DNA of 36,414 nucleotides, from positions 1 to 36,414 of the forward strand of contig CBDUQG010000001.1 in the NCBI GenBank assembly GCA_965369305.1. The letters are read 5' to 3'. The notes under the pieces were generated by a model that saw only the letters and a program-made list of their open reading frames with translations, was not told the DNA's origin and did no database searches. The DNA comes from JAFGTE01 sp965369305 (GTDB lineage Bacteria; Patescibacteriota; Gracilibacteria; UM-FILTER-43-11). Numbering within the stretch: position 1 is the first letter of the stretch; the number at the start of each line of letters is the position of its first letter. Below, piece by piece: positions 29,606 through 36,414 of this stretch. Both the position numbers and the translations under genes were made by a program.

Positions 29606-30850
29606 ATGAAGATTTCGCTGGGAATGACGGGCTGCAAGAACAATCGCTACGAGCTCGACCAGGTCCTTCGTTGGGCGGTTAAAAACGGCGTACCGGTGGT
29701 CAAAGAAGGGGAAGCAGATTATGCCGTGATCAACACCTGCACCGTGACCAGTATTGCCGACAAAAAATCCCGCCAACTGGTGCGCCGCACCAAGAACAGC
29801 AATCCAGGCCTCAAGACCATCGTCTTCGGCTGCGCGGCGCGCATGCAAAAAGAAGCCTTCGAAAAGATCATGGAAGTGGATGTGCTTCTAAACGATCTGC
29901 AGGAAGTTATCAAGTACCTGGAAGCCAACATCGGCGACATGAAAAAATGTGATGAGCCGAGCCTGCTCAAGTCCAGTCATGATTTTTCCCGCTCCCGTGC
30001 CCTGGTACAAATTCAGGATGGTTGTGATAACTACTGTTCTTACTGCATCATTGCCACGGCTCGCGGCAAGTCAGAGAACCGGAGCGAGGAAGACATCATC
30101 GCTGAGATTCAGGAACATGTAGATCATGGCTTTAACGAAGTGGTGCTCACGGGGATAAACATCGGTGGATATGGCGCTAGCCTGACGACCAAGCCTGAAG
30201 AAAACACCTTCGCTGAGCTGATTCAGCGCATCTTCGACGAAACCGATGTCAAGCGCCTTCGCGCCAGCTCGCTTGGCCCTGAATTCTTCAACGAAAAGTG
30301 GTACGAGGTCATGAAGAATCCTCGCTTTTCCAGGCACCTACACCTATCCATCCAATCGGGGAGTACTTCAGTTCTCGAGCGTATGCGCCGCAATTACACG
30401 GCTGAAAAAGTGGCCGAGGTCATAAGCCGAGTAAGAGAATTCGCCCCCAATGTGGCGATCACTTCCGACATCATCGTGGGCTTTCCCGGAGAAACCGACG
30501 CTGAGTTTGAGGAAACGATAAAATTCGTCAAAGACAATAGGCTCGCTAAGGCGCATGTCTTTCCGTATTCAGAAAGGCAAAACACCCTGGCCGCCAAAAT
30601 GGAGCAGCTGCCTGTGCCCGTTCGGCGTGCCCGGGCTAAGAAGCTGCAAGAGATAGCCGACGAGCTCAGGACCGAGTTCATCGAAAGCCAGGTAGGTCAA
30701 AAAGCCCAGGTGCTCTGGGAGCGCTCTCGCATGGCTGGGTGGCAAGAAGGCATGACAGATAACTACGTGCGGGTACGGCTAAAAGAACCTCGCAAACTAA
30801 AAAGCACCACAAAAGAAGTACTGTCGCGGGAGAATATTATATTCGATTAA
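29606..30850 (+). CDS. mtaB: tRNA methylthiotransferase, MiaB/MtaB family
   Basis: The 414-residue radical SAM enzyme has the UPF0004 N-terminal domain with cluster cysteines (MTGCKNN, INTCTVTS, VFGCAARM), the radical SAM cluster CDNYCSYC at ~140-147 (VQIQDGCDNYCSYC), GINIGGYG, HLSIQSGSTSVLERMRR, ITSDIIVGFPGET and a C-terminal TRAM-like region (VGQKAQVLWE). It inserts a methylthio group at position 37 of tRNA. The pattern with RMRRNYTAE fits MtaB (ms2t6A) better than MiaB, but the two are hard to separate. It diverges from the tRNA-like gene, sharing the promoter gap. Confidence 0.9.
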   Translation: MKISLGMTGCKNNRYELDQVLRWAVKNGVPVVKEGEADYAVINTCTVTSIADKKSRQLVRRTKNSNPGLKTIVFGCAARMQKEAFEKIMEVDVLLNDLQEVIKYLEANIGDMKKCDEPSLLKSSHDFSRSRALVQIQDGCDNYCSYCIIATARGKSENRSEEDIIAEIQEHVDHGFNEVVLTGINIGGYGASLTTKPEENTFAELIQRIFDETDVKRLRASSLGPEFFNEKWYEVMKNPRFSRHLHLSIQSGSTSVLERMRRNYTAEKVAEVISRVREFAPNVAITSDIIVGFPGETDAEFEETIKFVKDNRLAKAHVFPYSERQNTLAAKMEQLPVPVRRARAKKLQEIADELRTEFIESQVGQKAQVLWERSRMAGWQEGMTDNYVRVRLKEPRKLKSTTKEVLSRENIIFD

Positions 30851-30852
30851 AA

Positions 30853-30897
30853 GGAGTGCTCCGCCGTCGATCTCTACGTGAGATGTCGGGCGGAGCA
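30853..30897 (-). terminator. Long GC-rich hairpin, probable terminator of the 78-aa gene
   Basis: TGCTCCGCC (30857-30865) pairs with GGCGGAGCA (30889-30897), with an inner ATCTC/GAGAT stem. On the minus strand CTCC then TTTT follow; the four-T tail is short. On the plus strand it starts just after the mtaB stop. Confidence 0.6.
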
Positions 30898-30914
30898 GGT
30901 TCTGAGCTTGGCTG

Positions 30915-31151
30915 CTACGACTGGTCTGTCGTGGCTGCCATTGCCAGAGGAGAGGGCGAAACGTCTTTCGCCGATTGGGTGGTGGAACTCTCTTGAGCCC
31001 CGAGAAGATGCCCCCTTTGGGACTTGCGTTCGCGGTCAGCGATCTTTTGGTTGATGAGACCGTCGGCAGCGTCGGGCTGGCTTTCCGGGCCACAATCCAG
31101 TAGCTCGCCAGTGAACGGGTCACGTCGCTCGTAGTATCGTCGTCGACTCAT
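30915..31151 (-). CDS. Hypothetical small hydrophilic protein (78 aa)
   Basis: The ATG at 31149-31151 opens 78 codons ending at a TAG (30915). The protein starts SRRRYYERRDPFTGELLDCG, continues with an INQKIADRERKSQRG basic helix and ends in a Ser/Thr/Ala-rich tail. An in-frame TTG start further upstream (near 31235) is possible but less likely, because AGAGAAAT sits just before this ATG. A strong hairpin follows the gene, consistent with a real unit. No membrane span; no family recognised. The basic aromatic start suggests nucleic acid or ribosome contact, which is speculation. Confidence 0.5.
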   Translation of the reverse strand: MSRRRYYERRDPFTGELLDCGPESQPDAADGLINQKIADRERKSQRGHLLGAQESSTTQSAKDVSPSPLAMAATTDQS

Positions 31152-31286
31152 ATTTCTCTGATTCCTCACATTTGGGGTTGTGCTCTTCCGAGCGGGTTTA
31201 AAAGTTAAGAGGTTTACCACACCAAGCTCTTGCAAACCATGCAGGTGTGCAAATAGCTTGAGGTGATGCCAGCGCTTTTAAGGAGC

Positions 31287-31312
31287 AAAAAAAATCCGCC
31301 TCATGTGGCGGA
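31287..31312 (-). terminator. Rho-independent terminator of the candidate small RNA
   Basis: TCCGCC/GGCGGA (6 bp, TCATGT loop) followed on the minus strand by eight T (A-tract 31287-31294). Confidence 0.88.
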
Positions 31313-31421
31313 AGTTTGTTCTCGTTTTTTAGACTCTCACAAAACTACGCACCACAACGTGGGTTGGTAATTAGGACCAGTAGGCGAGTCTTCCAAGAGA
31401 ACATCTTCATTGAGATTAACT
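31287..31421 (-). ncRNA. Candidate small RNA (about 135 nt)
   Basis: The minus strand has an exact TTGACA-16-TATAAT promoter (31428-31455) and, about 110 bases downstream, a textbook terminator (31287-31312). The interval contains only short ORFs, the best about 20-22 codons from an ATG within the RNA without a clear SD. The unit has no coding neighbour on its strand for over 130 bases. It is divergently transcribed from the permease gene at 31485. Confidence 0.6.
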
Positions 31422-31427
31422 GTGACC

Positions 31428-31455
31428 ATTATATTTACTTCACGGCTCCTGTCAA
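31428..31455 (-). promoter_or_regulatory. Consensus promoter of the candidate small RNA
   Basis: TTGACA (31450-31455), 16 bases and TATAAT (31428-31433) on the minus strand. It overlaps the plus-strand permease promoter almost completely, so the two should exclude each other. Confidence 0.8.
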
Positions 31456-31462
31456 GTATAAT
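31434..31462 (+). promoter_or_regulatory. Promoter of the AI-2E-type permease gene
   Basis: TTTACT (31434-31439), 17 bases and TATAAT (31457-31462). The predicted start is near 31469, so the permease must start at the ATG 31485 and not further upstream. Confidence 0.75.
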
Positions 31463-31484
31463 TTTGGCAAATAAACACATTCCT

Positions 31485-32639
31485 ATGCCAAAAACAGACA
31501 ATGGTCTAGCCAATGGTTTCCAGCGCTACTTTCTCATTGCCGCTCTGGTCGCTCTTTTAGCTTTACTGGTGACCTTCATTAGCCCCTTTGCGGTGGCACT
31601 GCTTTTTGCCGGTATTATCGTCACGGCTGTTTTTCCAATACACAAAAAGATTCTGAATTGGATTCCTTTTTCCAGGTCCCTCGCAGCACTGATCTCCATG
31701 ATTCTTATTGTGATTGTGATCTTGGTACCCTTCACGCTTTTTGGCTTCTTTGTAGCCGAACAAGCCAGTGATGCCTACGTCATCGTCAGCGATCGTATCA
31801 ACGAAATCGTAGAAAGTAATGACGTGAGTTCTGCGTCCAAAATCCTTGAACTGATTCCATTCAACGAAAGCTTTGAACGAGCCCTCCAGTACTTGCCTAT
31901 TTCTCCGGCAGATATTCTTCAGACGGCAGGTGATTCAGTCGGAGCAGTGAGTACCTTCCTACTTTCTAAAACGACCAACATCCTCAAGCATCTCTCGCTC
32001 TTTTTGGTTCACCTCCTTGTATTCCTGATCACCCTCTTTTACTTCCTCCGGGAAGGAGATAGGCTCGTGACCTACATTAGATCCCTCTTGCCCATATCGA
32101 CTGAATACAGGCAGGAGCTCTTCACCAAACTATCCCATTTAAGCTACGGAATTATCTACGGAATTTTCGGAGCAGCTATCTTACAAGGGTTCTTGGTGGG
32201 TGTCGGCTTCTCAGTGGCCGGGATCAACAACGCAGCCTTCTGGGGGGCCATTGCCGCCCTCTTTTCTCCCGTGCCTTATATTGGCACCATGGTGGTCTGG
32301 CTTCCGGCGGTGGCCGCGCTGGCTATTGGAGGACAATACATCACAGCTATTTTACTGCTGGCCTGGTCAGCCTTCATCGTAGGAACGGCTGACAATGTCA
32401 TCAAGCCATACATCATTGGCTCCTCGGCCCAACTTCATCCTTTGGCCACCTTGCTAGTGCTTCTTGGGGGCACGCTGGTTTTCGGACTAAAGGGGCTTCT
32501 CTTTGGCCCACTCGTTCTTAGTATGGCGCTCGCCTTCCTTCATATTTACAAGCTTGAGTACAAGACGGTGCTGGAAAAAGATGGGAAAAACCTGGCTGCC
32601 AAAAAAGCGCCAGTCAAAAAGCGCAAAATCCGCAAGTAA
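31485..32639 (+). CDS. AI-2E family transporter (YdiK/PerM-type permease)
   Basis: The 384-residue membrane protein has about eight spans. The start at 31485 (MPKTDNGLANGFQRYF) lies after the promoter. Family signatures: FAVALLFAGIIVTAVFP, the long helical SDRINEIVESNDV region, LLVFLITLFYFLREGDRL, LSYGIIYGIFGAAILQGFLV, WGAIAALFSPVPYIGTMVVW, IIGSSAQLHPLATLLVLLGG and LKGLLFGPLVLSMALA. Members export small molecules or ions; some act as Na+/H+ antiporters and most have no proven substrate. The C-terminus is Lys-rich. It precedes ftsK by 58 bases. Confidence 0.93.
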   Translation: MPKTDNGLANGFQRYFLIAALVALLALLVTFISPFAVALLFAGIIVTAVFPIHKKILNWIPFSRSLAALISMILIVIVILVPFTLFGFFVAEQASDAYVIVSDRINEIVESNDVSSASKILELIPFNESFERALQYLPISPADILQTAGDSVGAVSTFLLSKTTNILKHLSLFLVHLLVFLITLFYFLREGDRLVTYIRSLLPISTEYRQELFTKLSHLSYGIIYGIFGAAILQGFLVGVGFSVAGINNAAFWGAIAALFSPVPYIGTMVVWLPAVAALAIGGQYITAILLLAWSAFIVGTADNVIKPYIIGSSAQLHPLATLLVLLGGTLVFGLKGLLFGPLVLSMALAFLHIYKLEYKTVLEKDGKNLAAKKAPVKKRKIRK

Positions 32640-32643
32640 GCTC

Positions 32644-32672
32644 TTGGCTAAGCCAGTAGATTGTGGTAAAAT
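32644..32672 (+). promoter_or_regulatory. Promoter of ftsK
   Basis: TTGGCT (32644-32649), 17 bases and TAAAAT (32667-32672). The predicted start is near 32679; the ATG is at 32698. Confidence 0.65.
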
Positions 32673-32697
32673 CAAATCCGTTCTTAAATAAAAACCG

Positions 32698-34878
32698 ATG
32701 CCCAGAAAACGTAAGTTAGGCGCAGCCAGAAAAGCCAGACGCCTCCCTAAGAAAGATTTCAAAATTCAGTTGGATTCTCACATCGCCCGCGAAGTCGGTG
32801 CAGTGATTTATTTTGGCCTGTCCGCCGTCTTCTATCTGGTGCTCAGTGGTAAGGCAGGAATTCTCGGTGAGTACCTAGACACCTATCTCAGGCTCATCTT
32901 CGGAGTGGGGGCCATGCTCCTTCCGGTCATTTTTCTGGGCCTTGGGATCACTCTCTTCTTTGCCAGACGCGTCACGCTCGATGCCGCCAAATACCTGGGG
33001 CTTTCGCTCATGGTAGCCACTGGCTTAGGTATGGTTCACATGCGCACTGACATCACTGCCATGCTCGACGGAATCGAAGGCTACGGCGGTTATGTAGGCT
33101 TTTTGACCTCTGTCCTGCTTCGTATCTTCATTTCAGACGTTGGGGCTCGCGTGATCATGGGGTCGATCTTTGTGATCGGAGCACTGATCACCTTTGAAAT
33201 CTCACTGCGTGACATTGTTCGTGCCTTGATCCCGGACCGTCAGCTTAAGATCGAAACGAATAAGAAGTCGCGTAAGCTCAAGCCGATGCTGGACAAGGGT
33301 AAGCAAGAACTCAACATTGTAAAACCGCTGCTGGCTAAAAAGGATGAGGAAGCTGAGGCACCAAAGAGAAAGGTGGAAGACAAGATATTCAAAGAAATTG
33401 AGATCAACAAGCCCGGCAAGATCGAGAAAAAACCCAAGGTGGAAAAGAAGAAGCAGGAAGAAGTTGATTATTCCGGTTGGCAGCTGCCACCCCTCGACTT
33501 ACTTTCTTCAGCCAGTTCCGAAGTTTACGTGAGTGACAAGGTACTCAAGGAAAACGCCGAGAAGATCCGCAGCAAGCTGGCTCAGTTTGGGATCGATGTG
33601 ACCATGCAGGATGTGAACATTGGCCCAACCGTGCTTCAGTACACGCTCAAACCAAGTGAGGGGATCAAGCTCAACAAGATCACTGCCCTCAAAAATGATT
33701 TGGCACTGGCACTGGCTGCCAAGGCCCTTCGTATGGAGGCGCCAATTCCAGGAAAGTCATTAGTGGGGATCGAAGTACCGAATGACAAGCGCATGGTGGT
33801 TCACCTGCGAGAAATGCTCGAAAGCGAAGAGTTTGGCAGTTTTGACTCAAAGCTACGTCTGGTCATTGGTCGTGATGTATCCGGTATGCCAGTTATCGAC
33901 GACCTGGAAACCATGCCTCACCTGCTCATTGCCGGTGCCACTGGTTCCGGTAAATCGGTGGGAATGAACACCTTCCTCATGTCTCTTCTCTATCAGAATT
34001 CTCCTCAAGATCTCAAATTCATCATGGTGGATCCAAAGCGTGTGGAGCTGACACCTTACAACGGCATTCCGCACTTGCTCACACCGGTGATCACTGATCC
34101 TGAAAAGGCGCATAGCTCCCTCAAATGGGCCGTGGCCGAAATGAACCGCCGCTATCAGGATTTTGCCGAAAAAGGTTACAAGAACATCAAGGAATACAAT
34201 GCGGCTGAAGAAAAGCCAATACACCGAATTGTAATTGTCATCGACGAGCTGGCCGACCTCATGATGCAGGCGAACAAGAAAGAAACCGAAGCGCTCATCT
34301 GTCGCATCGCTCAGATGGCCCGCGCCGTGGGAATGCACCTGATCATCGCGACTCAGCGTCCAAGTGTGGACGTGATCACGGGGGTGATCAAAGCCAACAT
34401 CCCAACCCGCATCGCCTTCACGGTGACCAGTGGAGTGGATTCTCGTACCATCATTGATTCTGTGGGTGCGGAAGATCTTCTTGGTATGGGGGACATGCTC
34501 TACCTGCCCGGTAACATGAGTCGTCCGATTCGCGTGCAGGGGGTTTATGTATCGACAAAGGAAATCGAAAAGGTGACCAAGCGTATCAAGCTAACCGTTG
34601 AGCCAAACTACGATGAATCCATTGTTCAGACTAGTACGACAGGGGCAGATACAGGAATCGTAGGATCAGGTGGGGATGGTATGGATCAGGACAACCTTTA
34701 TAACGATGCTGTAGAGCTCATCAAGAATACAGGGAAGGCATCTGCCTCTCTCTTCCAGCGAAGGCTCAGCGTTGGTTATGCCCGTGCAGCCCGCATCCTG
34801 GATATTCTCGAAGAACATGGGCTCATTGGTCCGGCTAATGGCGCCAAGCCACGTGAAATCTATATCAACAAGGAATAG
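32698..34878 (+). CDS. ftsK: DNA translocase FtsK/SpoIIIE
   Basis: The 726-residue protein has about four N-terminal membrane spans (residues ~35-175), a charged Lys/Glu linker (~180-255), then the motor domain: Walker A AGATGSGKSVGMN near 412, FIMVDPKRVELTPYNG, Walker B IVIVIDELADLMM, ATQRPSVDVITGVIKANIP, and a C-terminal winged-helix gamma domain (LFQRRLSVGYARAARILD) that reads polar DNA motifs. It pumps chromosomal DNA through the division septum and helps dimer resolution. Linker and N-terminus are short compared with E. coli FtsK and close to SpoIIIE length. The stop overlaps the rsmE GTG. Confidence 0.97.
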   Translation: MPRKRKLGAARKARRLPKKDFKIQLDSHIAREVGAVIYFGLSAVFYLVLSGKAGILGEYLDTYLRLIFGVGAMLLPVIFLGLGITLFFARRVTLDAAKYLGLSLMVATGLGMVHMRTDITAMLDGIEGYGGYVGFLTSVLLRIFISDVGARVIMGSIFVIGALITFEISLRDIVRALIPDRQLKIETNKKSRKLKPMLDKGKQELNIVKPLLAKKDEEAEAPKRKVEDKIFKEIEINKPGKIEKKPKVEKKKQEEVDYSGWQLPPLDLLSSASSEVYVSDKVLKENAEKIRSKLAQFGIDVTMQDVNIGPTVLQYTLKPSEGIKLNKITALKNDLALALAAKALRMEAPIPGKSLVGIEVPNDKRMVVHLREMLESEEFGSFDSKLRLVIGRDVSGMPVIDDLETMPHLLIAGATGSGKSVGMNTFLMSLLYQNSPQDLKFIMVDPKRVELTPYNGIPHLLTPVITDPEKAHSSLKWAVAEMNRRYQDFAEKGYKNIKEYNAAEEKPIHRIVIVIDELADLMMQANKKETEALICRIAQMARAVGMHLIIATQRPSVDVITGVIKANIPTRIAFTVTSGVDSRTIIDSVGAEDLLGMGDMLYLPGNMSRPIRVQGVYVSTKEIEKVTKRIKLTVEPNYDESIVQTSTTGADTGIVGSGGDGMDQDNLYNDAVELIKNTGKASASLFQRRLSVGYARAARILDILEEHGLIGPANGAKPREIYINKE

Positions 34879-35585
34879 TGCACCGCTTTTATCTCCCATC
34901 ATTGGATTTTAGTGGTGAGCTTCTTGAAATAAGCGACAATCGCGTAGTTCATCAGGCTGGCAAGGTGCTTCGCATGAGAACGAGCGACTTCTTTCATGTT
35001 TTTGACGGAAAGCGAGAATGGATGATGCAGGTGGAAGAAATTAATAAAAGAAAGATAAAGGCTAAGCGTGTTCAGGCAGTAGAAAATCACAGTGAACCGG
35101 AATTGCGAGTGAGCCTGTATCAGGCCATCCCAAAAAAGCCGGCCCTCTTTGAGCTGGTCATTCAAAAGGCCACCGAGATCGGTGTACATGAGATATTTCC
35201 ACTCATTACCGAGCGGACCGAAAAACGGCGCATGAGCAAATTCGAGCGACTTCACCTAATTGCCATGGAGGCGGCCGAGCAATGTGGCCGCATGCATATT
35301 CCCATCATTCGCCACCCGGTGAATTACGATGAGGTGGTGGGAAGTCTGAATAATGCCTTCATTGGTTACGAGTACGAAGGTACCCGCTTTATTTCGGATT
35401 ATGCAGATGAGCTCAAAAAGGCCAAAGAAGCTCAGATTATTATTGGTCCGGAGGGTGGGCTTAGCGAATCAGAAATGTCACTGGCAAAAGAAGCGAAGGT
35501 CAAACCCTTCACCTTTGGACCACGCATTCTGCGGACTGAGACAGCGGCTATTGCTGCGTTGAGTCAGTTCCTTCTTCAGCGCTAG
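34878..35585 (+). CDS. rsmE: 16S rRNA (uracil1498-N3)-methyltransferase
   Basis: The 235-residue SPOUT methyltransferase starts at GTG 34878 (TAGTG overlap with the ftsK stop). It has an N-terminal PUA-like domain (HRFYLPSLDF, VVHQAGKVLRMRTSDFFHVF) and the knot motifs LVIQKATEIGVHEIFPLITERTE, EAAEQCGRMHIPII, IIIGPEGGLSESEM and FGPRILRTETAAIAALS. It methylates U1498 of 16S rRNA. Length is typical. The last 38 bases overlap the 3' end of the minus-strand gene at 35548. Confidence 0.97.
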   Translation: MHRFYLPSLDFSGELLEISDNRVVHQAGKVLRMRTSDFFHVFDGKREWMMQVEEINKRKIKAKRVQAVENHSEPELRVSLYQAIPKKPALFELVIQKATEIGVHEIFPLITERTEKRRMSKFERLHLIAMEAAEQCGRMHIPIIRHPVNYDEVVGSLNNAFIGYEYEGTRFISDYADELKKAKEAQIIIGPEGGLSESEMSLAKEAKVKPFTFGPRILRTETAAIAALSQFLLQR

Positions 35586-35931
35586 CTTCCTCAGTTTCGG
35601 TATTTTCTTCAGAGGATTCTTCAGCTGGTTGCTCTTCTGTTTCCTCCTCGCTAGCGAGTAGCCCTTTCACCTTATCTAGCACCTCATTAACCGTTTTGAC
35701 CGCCTTATTGGCAGTATCGACCGTTTCTTCAACCTTCTCCTTGGTTTCCACAACGGTTTCCTTCACATCATCCACTTCATCTTTGACTCGCTCATATTCT
35801 TCAACCACATTGGTTTTCTTTTCGGTAAAAGTATCGTGAATGCTGGCAAAAAACTCCTGCCCCATAGGGAAGAGGTTGATCACAAAATAGCTGATAGCGA
35901 GCAGGATGATGGTTGCGACAATATTGGCCAT
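35548..35931 (-). CDS. Membrane-anchored helical protein with acidic tail (127 aa)
   Basis: One N-terminal membrane span (MANIVATIILLAISYFVINL) is followed by a coiled-coil helix with heptads of Val/Lys/Glu (EEYERVKDEVDDVKETVVET, ~40-85) and an acidic Glu/Ser/Thr tail. It resembles YtxH/apolipoprotein-like stress proteins in style, but no family is certain. A CTGAAA-17-TAAAAT promoter sits six bases before the ATG, so the message should be leaderless. It overlaps rsmE tail to tail by 38 bases. Confidence 0.75.
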   Translation of the reverse strand: MANIVATIILLAISYFVINLFPMGQEFFASIHDTFTEKKTNVVEEYERVKDEVDDVKETVVETKEKVEETVDTANKAVKTVNEVLDKVKGLLASEEETEEQPAEESSEENTETEEASAEEGTDSTQQ

Positions 35932-35937
35932 GGCTCC

Positions 35938-35966
35938 ATTTTAGCACAATGCAAATTAGCTTTCAG
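35938..35966 (-). promoter_or_regulatory. Promoter giving a leaderless message for the 127-aa gene
   Basis: CTGAAA (35961-35966), 17 bases and TAAAAT (35938-35943) on the minus strand, followed by six bases and the ATG. It lies across the 3' end of the HEAT-like gene. Confidence 0.6.
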
Positions 35967-36318
35967 CTGTATTTCTTTGGCTAAGAACTTTGCTTGCAGC
36001 TGCTCTTACGTTCTGGACTTTACCCAGGGTGATTATTTTAAGAAGACGTGCATCAATGTCAGCACCGGGAAAAGTAGCCAAGGATTCAACAGCTTGCTCA
36101 CTCACTTGAGGGTCCTCATCATCAGTCAGGGAAAGTAGTATGCTCTTACCTTCTTCATTGTTGCTGAAGCGCAGCCCCTCAGCCGCACGCAGGCGATCTT
36201 TTGCATCGCTGCTGACAGCCATTGTTTTAAGCTGATCCGTTTCAACCAGCCAGGCATTAGCGAGTTCAGGTTGCCCCTCCTCATCTCTGAGAGCGGGAAA
36301 TTCATTGATCTTCGTCAT
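35956..36318 (-). CDS. HEAT-repeat-like small protein (120 aa)
   Basis: The ATG at 36316-36318 gives a 120-residue helical protein. Two helical repeats are visible: AKDRLRAAEGLRFSNNEEGK and DPQVSEQAVESLATFPGADI, then NVRAAASKVLSQR, the A/V-R-x-x-A-x-x-x-L pattern of HEAT/PBS-lyase repeats. Such domains bind partner proteins. An upstream in-frame TTG near 36381 is rejected because it overlaps a likely -10 (TATAAG, 36356-36361). No family assignment beyond HEAT-like is possible. Confidence 0.72.
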   Translation of the reverse strand: MTKINEFPALRDEEGQPELANAWLVETDQLKTMAVSSDAKDRLRAAEGLRFSNNEEGKSILLSLTDDEDPQVSEQAVESLATFPGADIDARLLKIITLGKVQNVRAAASKVLSQRNTAES

Positions 36319-36414
36319 ATTCGAGTTATTTAAGTTTTCAAAACCCCGAAGGGCTCTTATAATAAAGAGTGAGAGAGGCAAAGTCTAAAAAATAAAATTG
36401 ACAGTTTGTAAAAC

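Noticed and set aside
31410..31484. Longer N-terminus for the AI-2E permease
   Set aside because: The extension would cover the gene's own -35/-10 elements; the ATG at 31485 follows them.
1..36414. Genetic code 25 (TGA read as Gly)
   Set aside because: TGA ends several genes exactly at family-expected lengths (lepA, ribE, the methyltransferase at 8127).

Overview
The window looks like chromosome from a Patescibacteria/CPR-type bacterium, perhaps Peregrinibacteria-like. This rests on gene content and style only, since no rRNA is present. GC is moderate, genes are tightly packed with many 1-4 nt overlaps, PilB is shortened, and almost no start codon is preceded by a Shine-Dalgarno sequence. 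Promoters instead resemble TTGACA/TATAAT, and several lie so close to the start codon that the mRNA should be leaderless. TGA is used as a stop (ribE, lepA, the methyltransferase at 8127), so the recoded genetic code 25 of Gracilibacteria/Absconditabacteria does not apply.

Layout. 1-240 (-) is the 5' end of gltX. 283-4453 (-) is a run of a cyclophilin lipoprotein and four pilin-like genes, one of which fuses a prepilin stem to an NHL-like propeller. It diverges from pilB (4540), a fourth prepilin-type protein (6056) and pilC (6753), so this is a compact type IV pilus/type II secretion-like locus. 8127-12874 (+) carries a methyltransferase, a WecG/TagA glycosyltransferase, two paralogous bacterial-PH membrane proteins and a large repeat-containing helical protein. 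12871-17379 (-) is a three-gene alpha-glucan (glycogen) operon: GT4 synthase-like, GH57 and GH15. 17501-20502 (-) carries a diguanylate cyclase, a small hypothetical gene, a ROK sugar kinase and an EEP-family hydrolase.

20556-22801 (+) has a secreted protein, ribosomal protein bL27 with a clear terminator, and a helical hypothetical protein. 22798-26245 (-) has STAS, ribH, ribE, a roughly 185-nt structured RNA with its own consensus promoter, and lepA. 26310-26567 (+) is a very short transcription unit encoding a 38-residue membrane peptide, with one of the best promoters and the clearest SD in the window. It is followed by a P2-type cation ATPase (26607). 29374-29599 (-) is an irregular tRNA-like gene with promoter and terminator. 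29606-30850 (+) is an MtaB/MiaB-family methylthiotransferase. 30851-31484 holds a 78-aa hypothetical gene and a probable ~135-nt small RNA on the minus strand. Then come an AI-2E-type permease, ftsK and rsmE (+), and two small minus-strand genes, a membrane-anchored helical protein and a HEAT-like protein.

Functional themes are surface appendages (pili), envelope polysaccharide and storage glucan metabolism, c-di-GMP/STAS signalling, flavin synthesis, and translation or tRNA/rRNA modification. The most unusual items are the pilin-propeller fusion, the structured RNA before ribE, the 38-aa membrane peptide unit, the irregular tRNA-like RNA, the sRNA with promoters overlapping face to face, and the altered ion-site residues of the P-type ATPase. 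No IS element, CRISPR array or prophage gene was seen.
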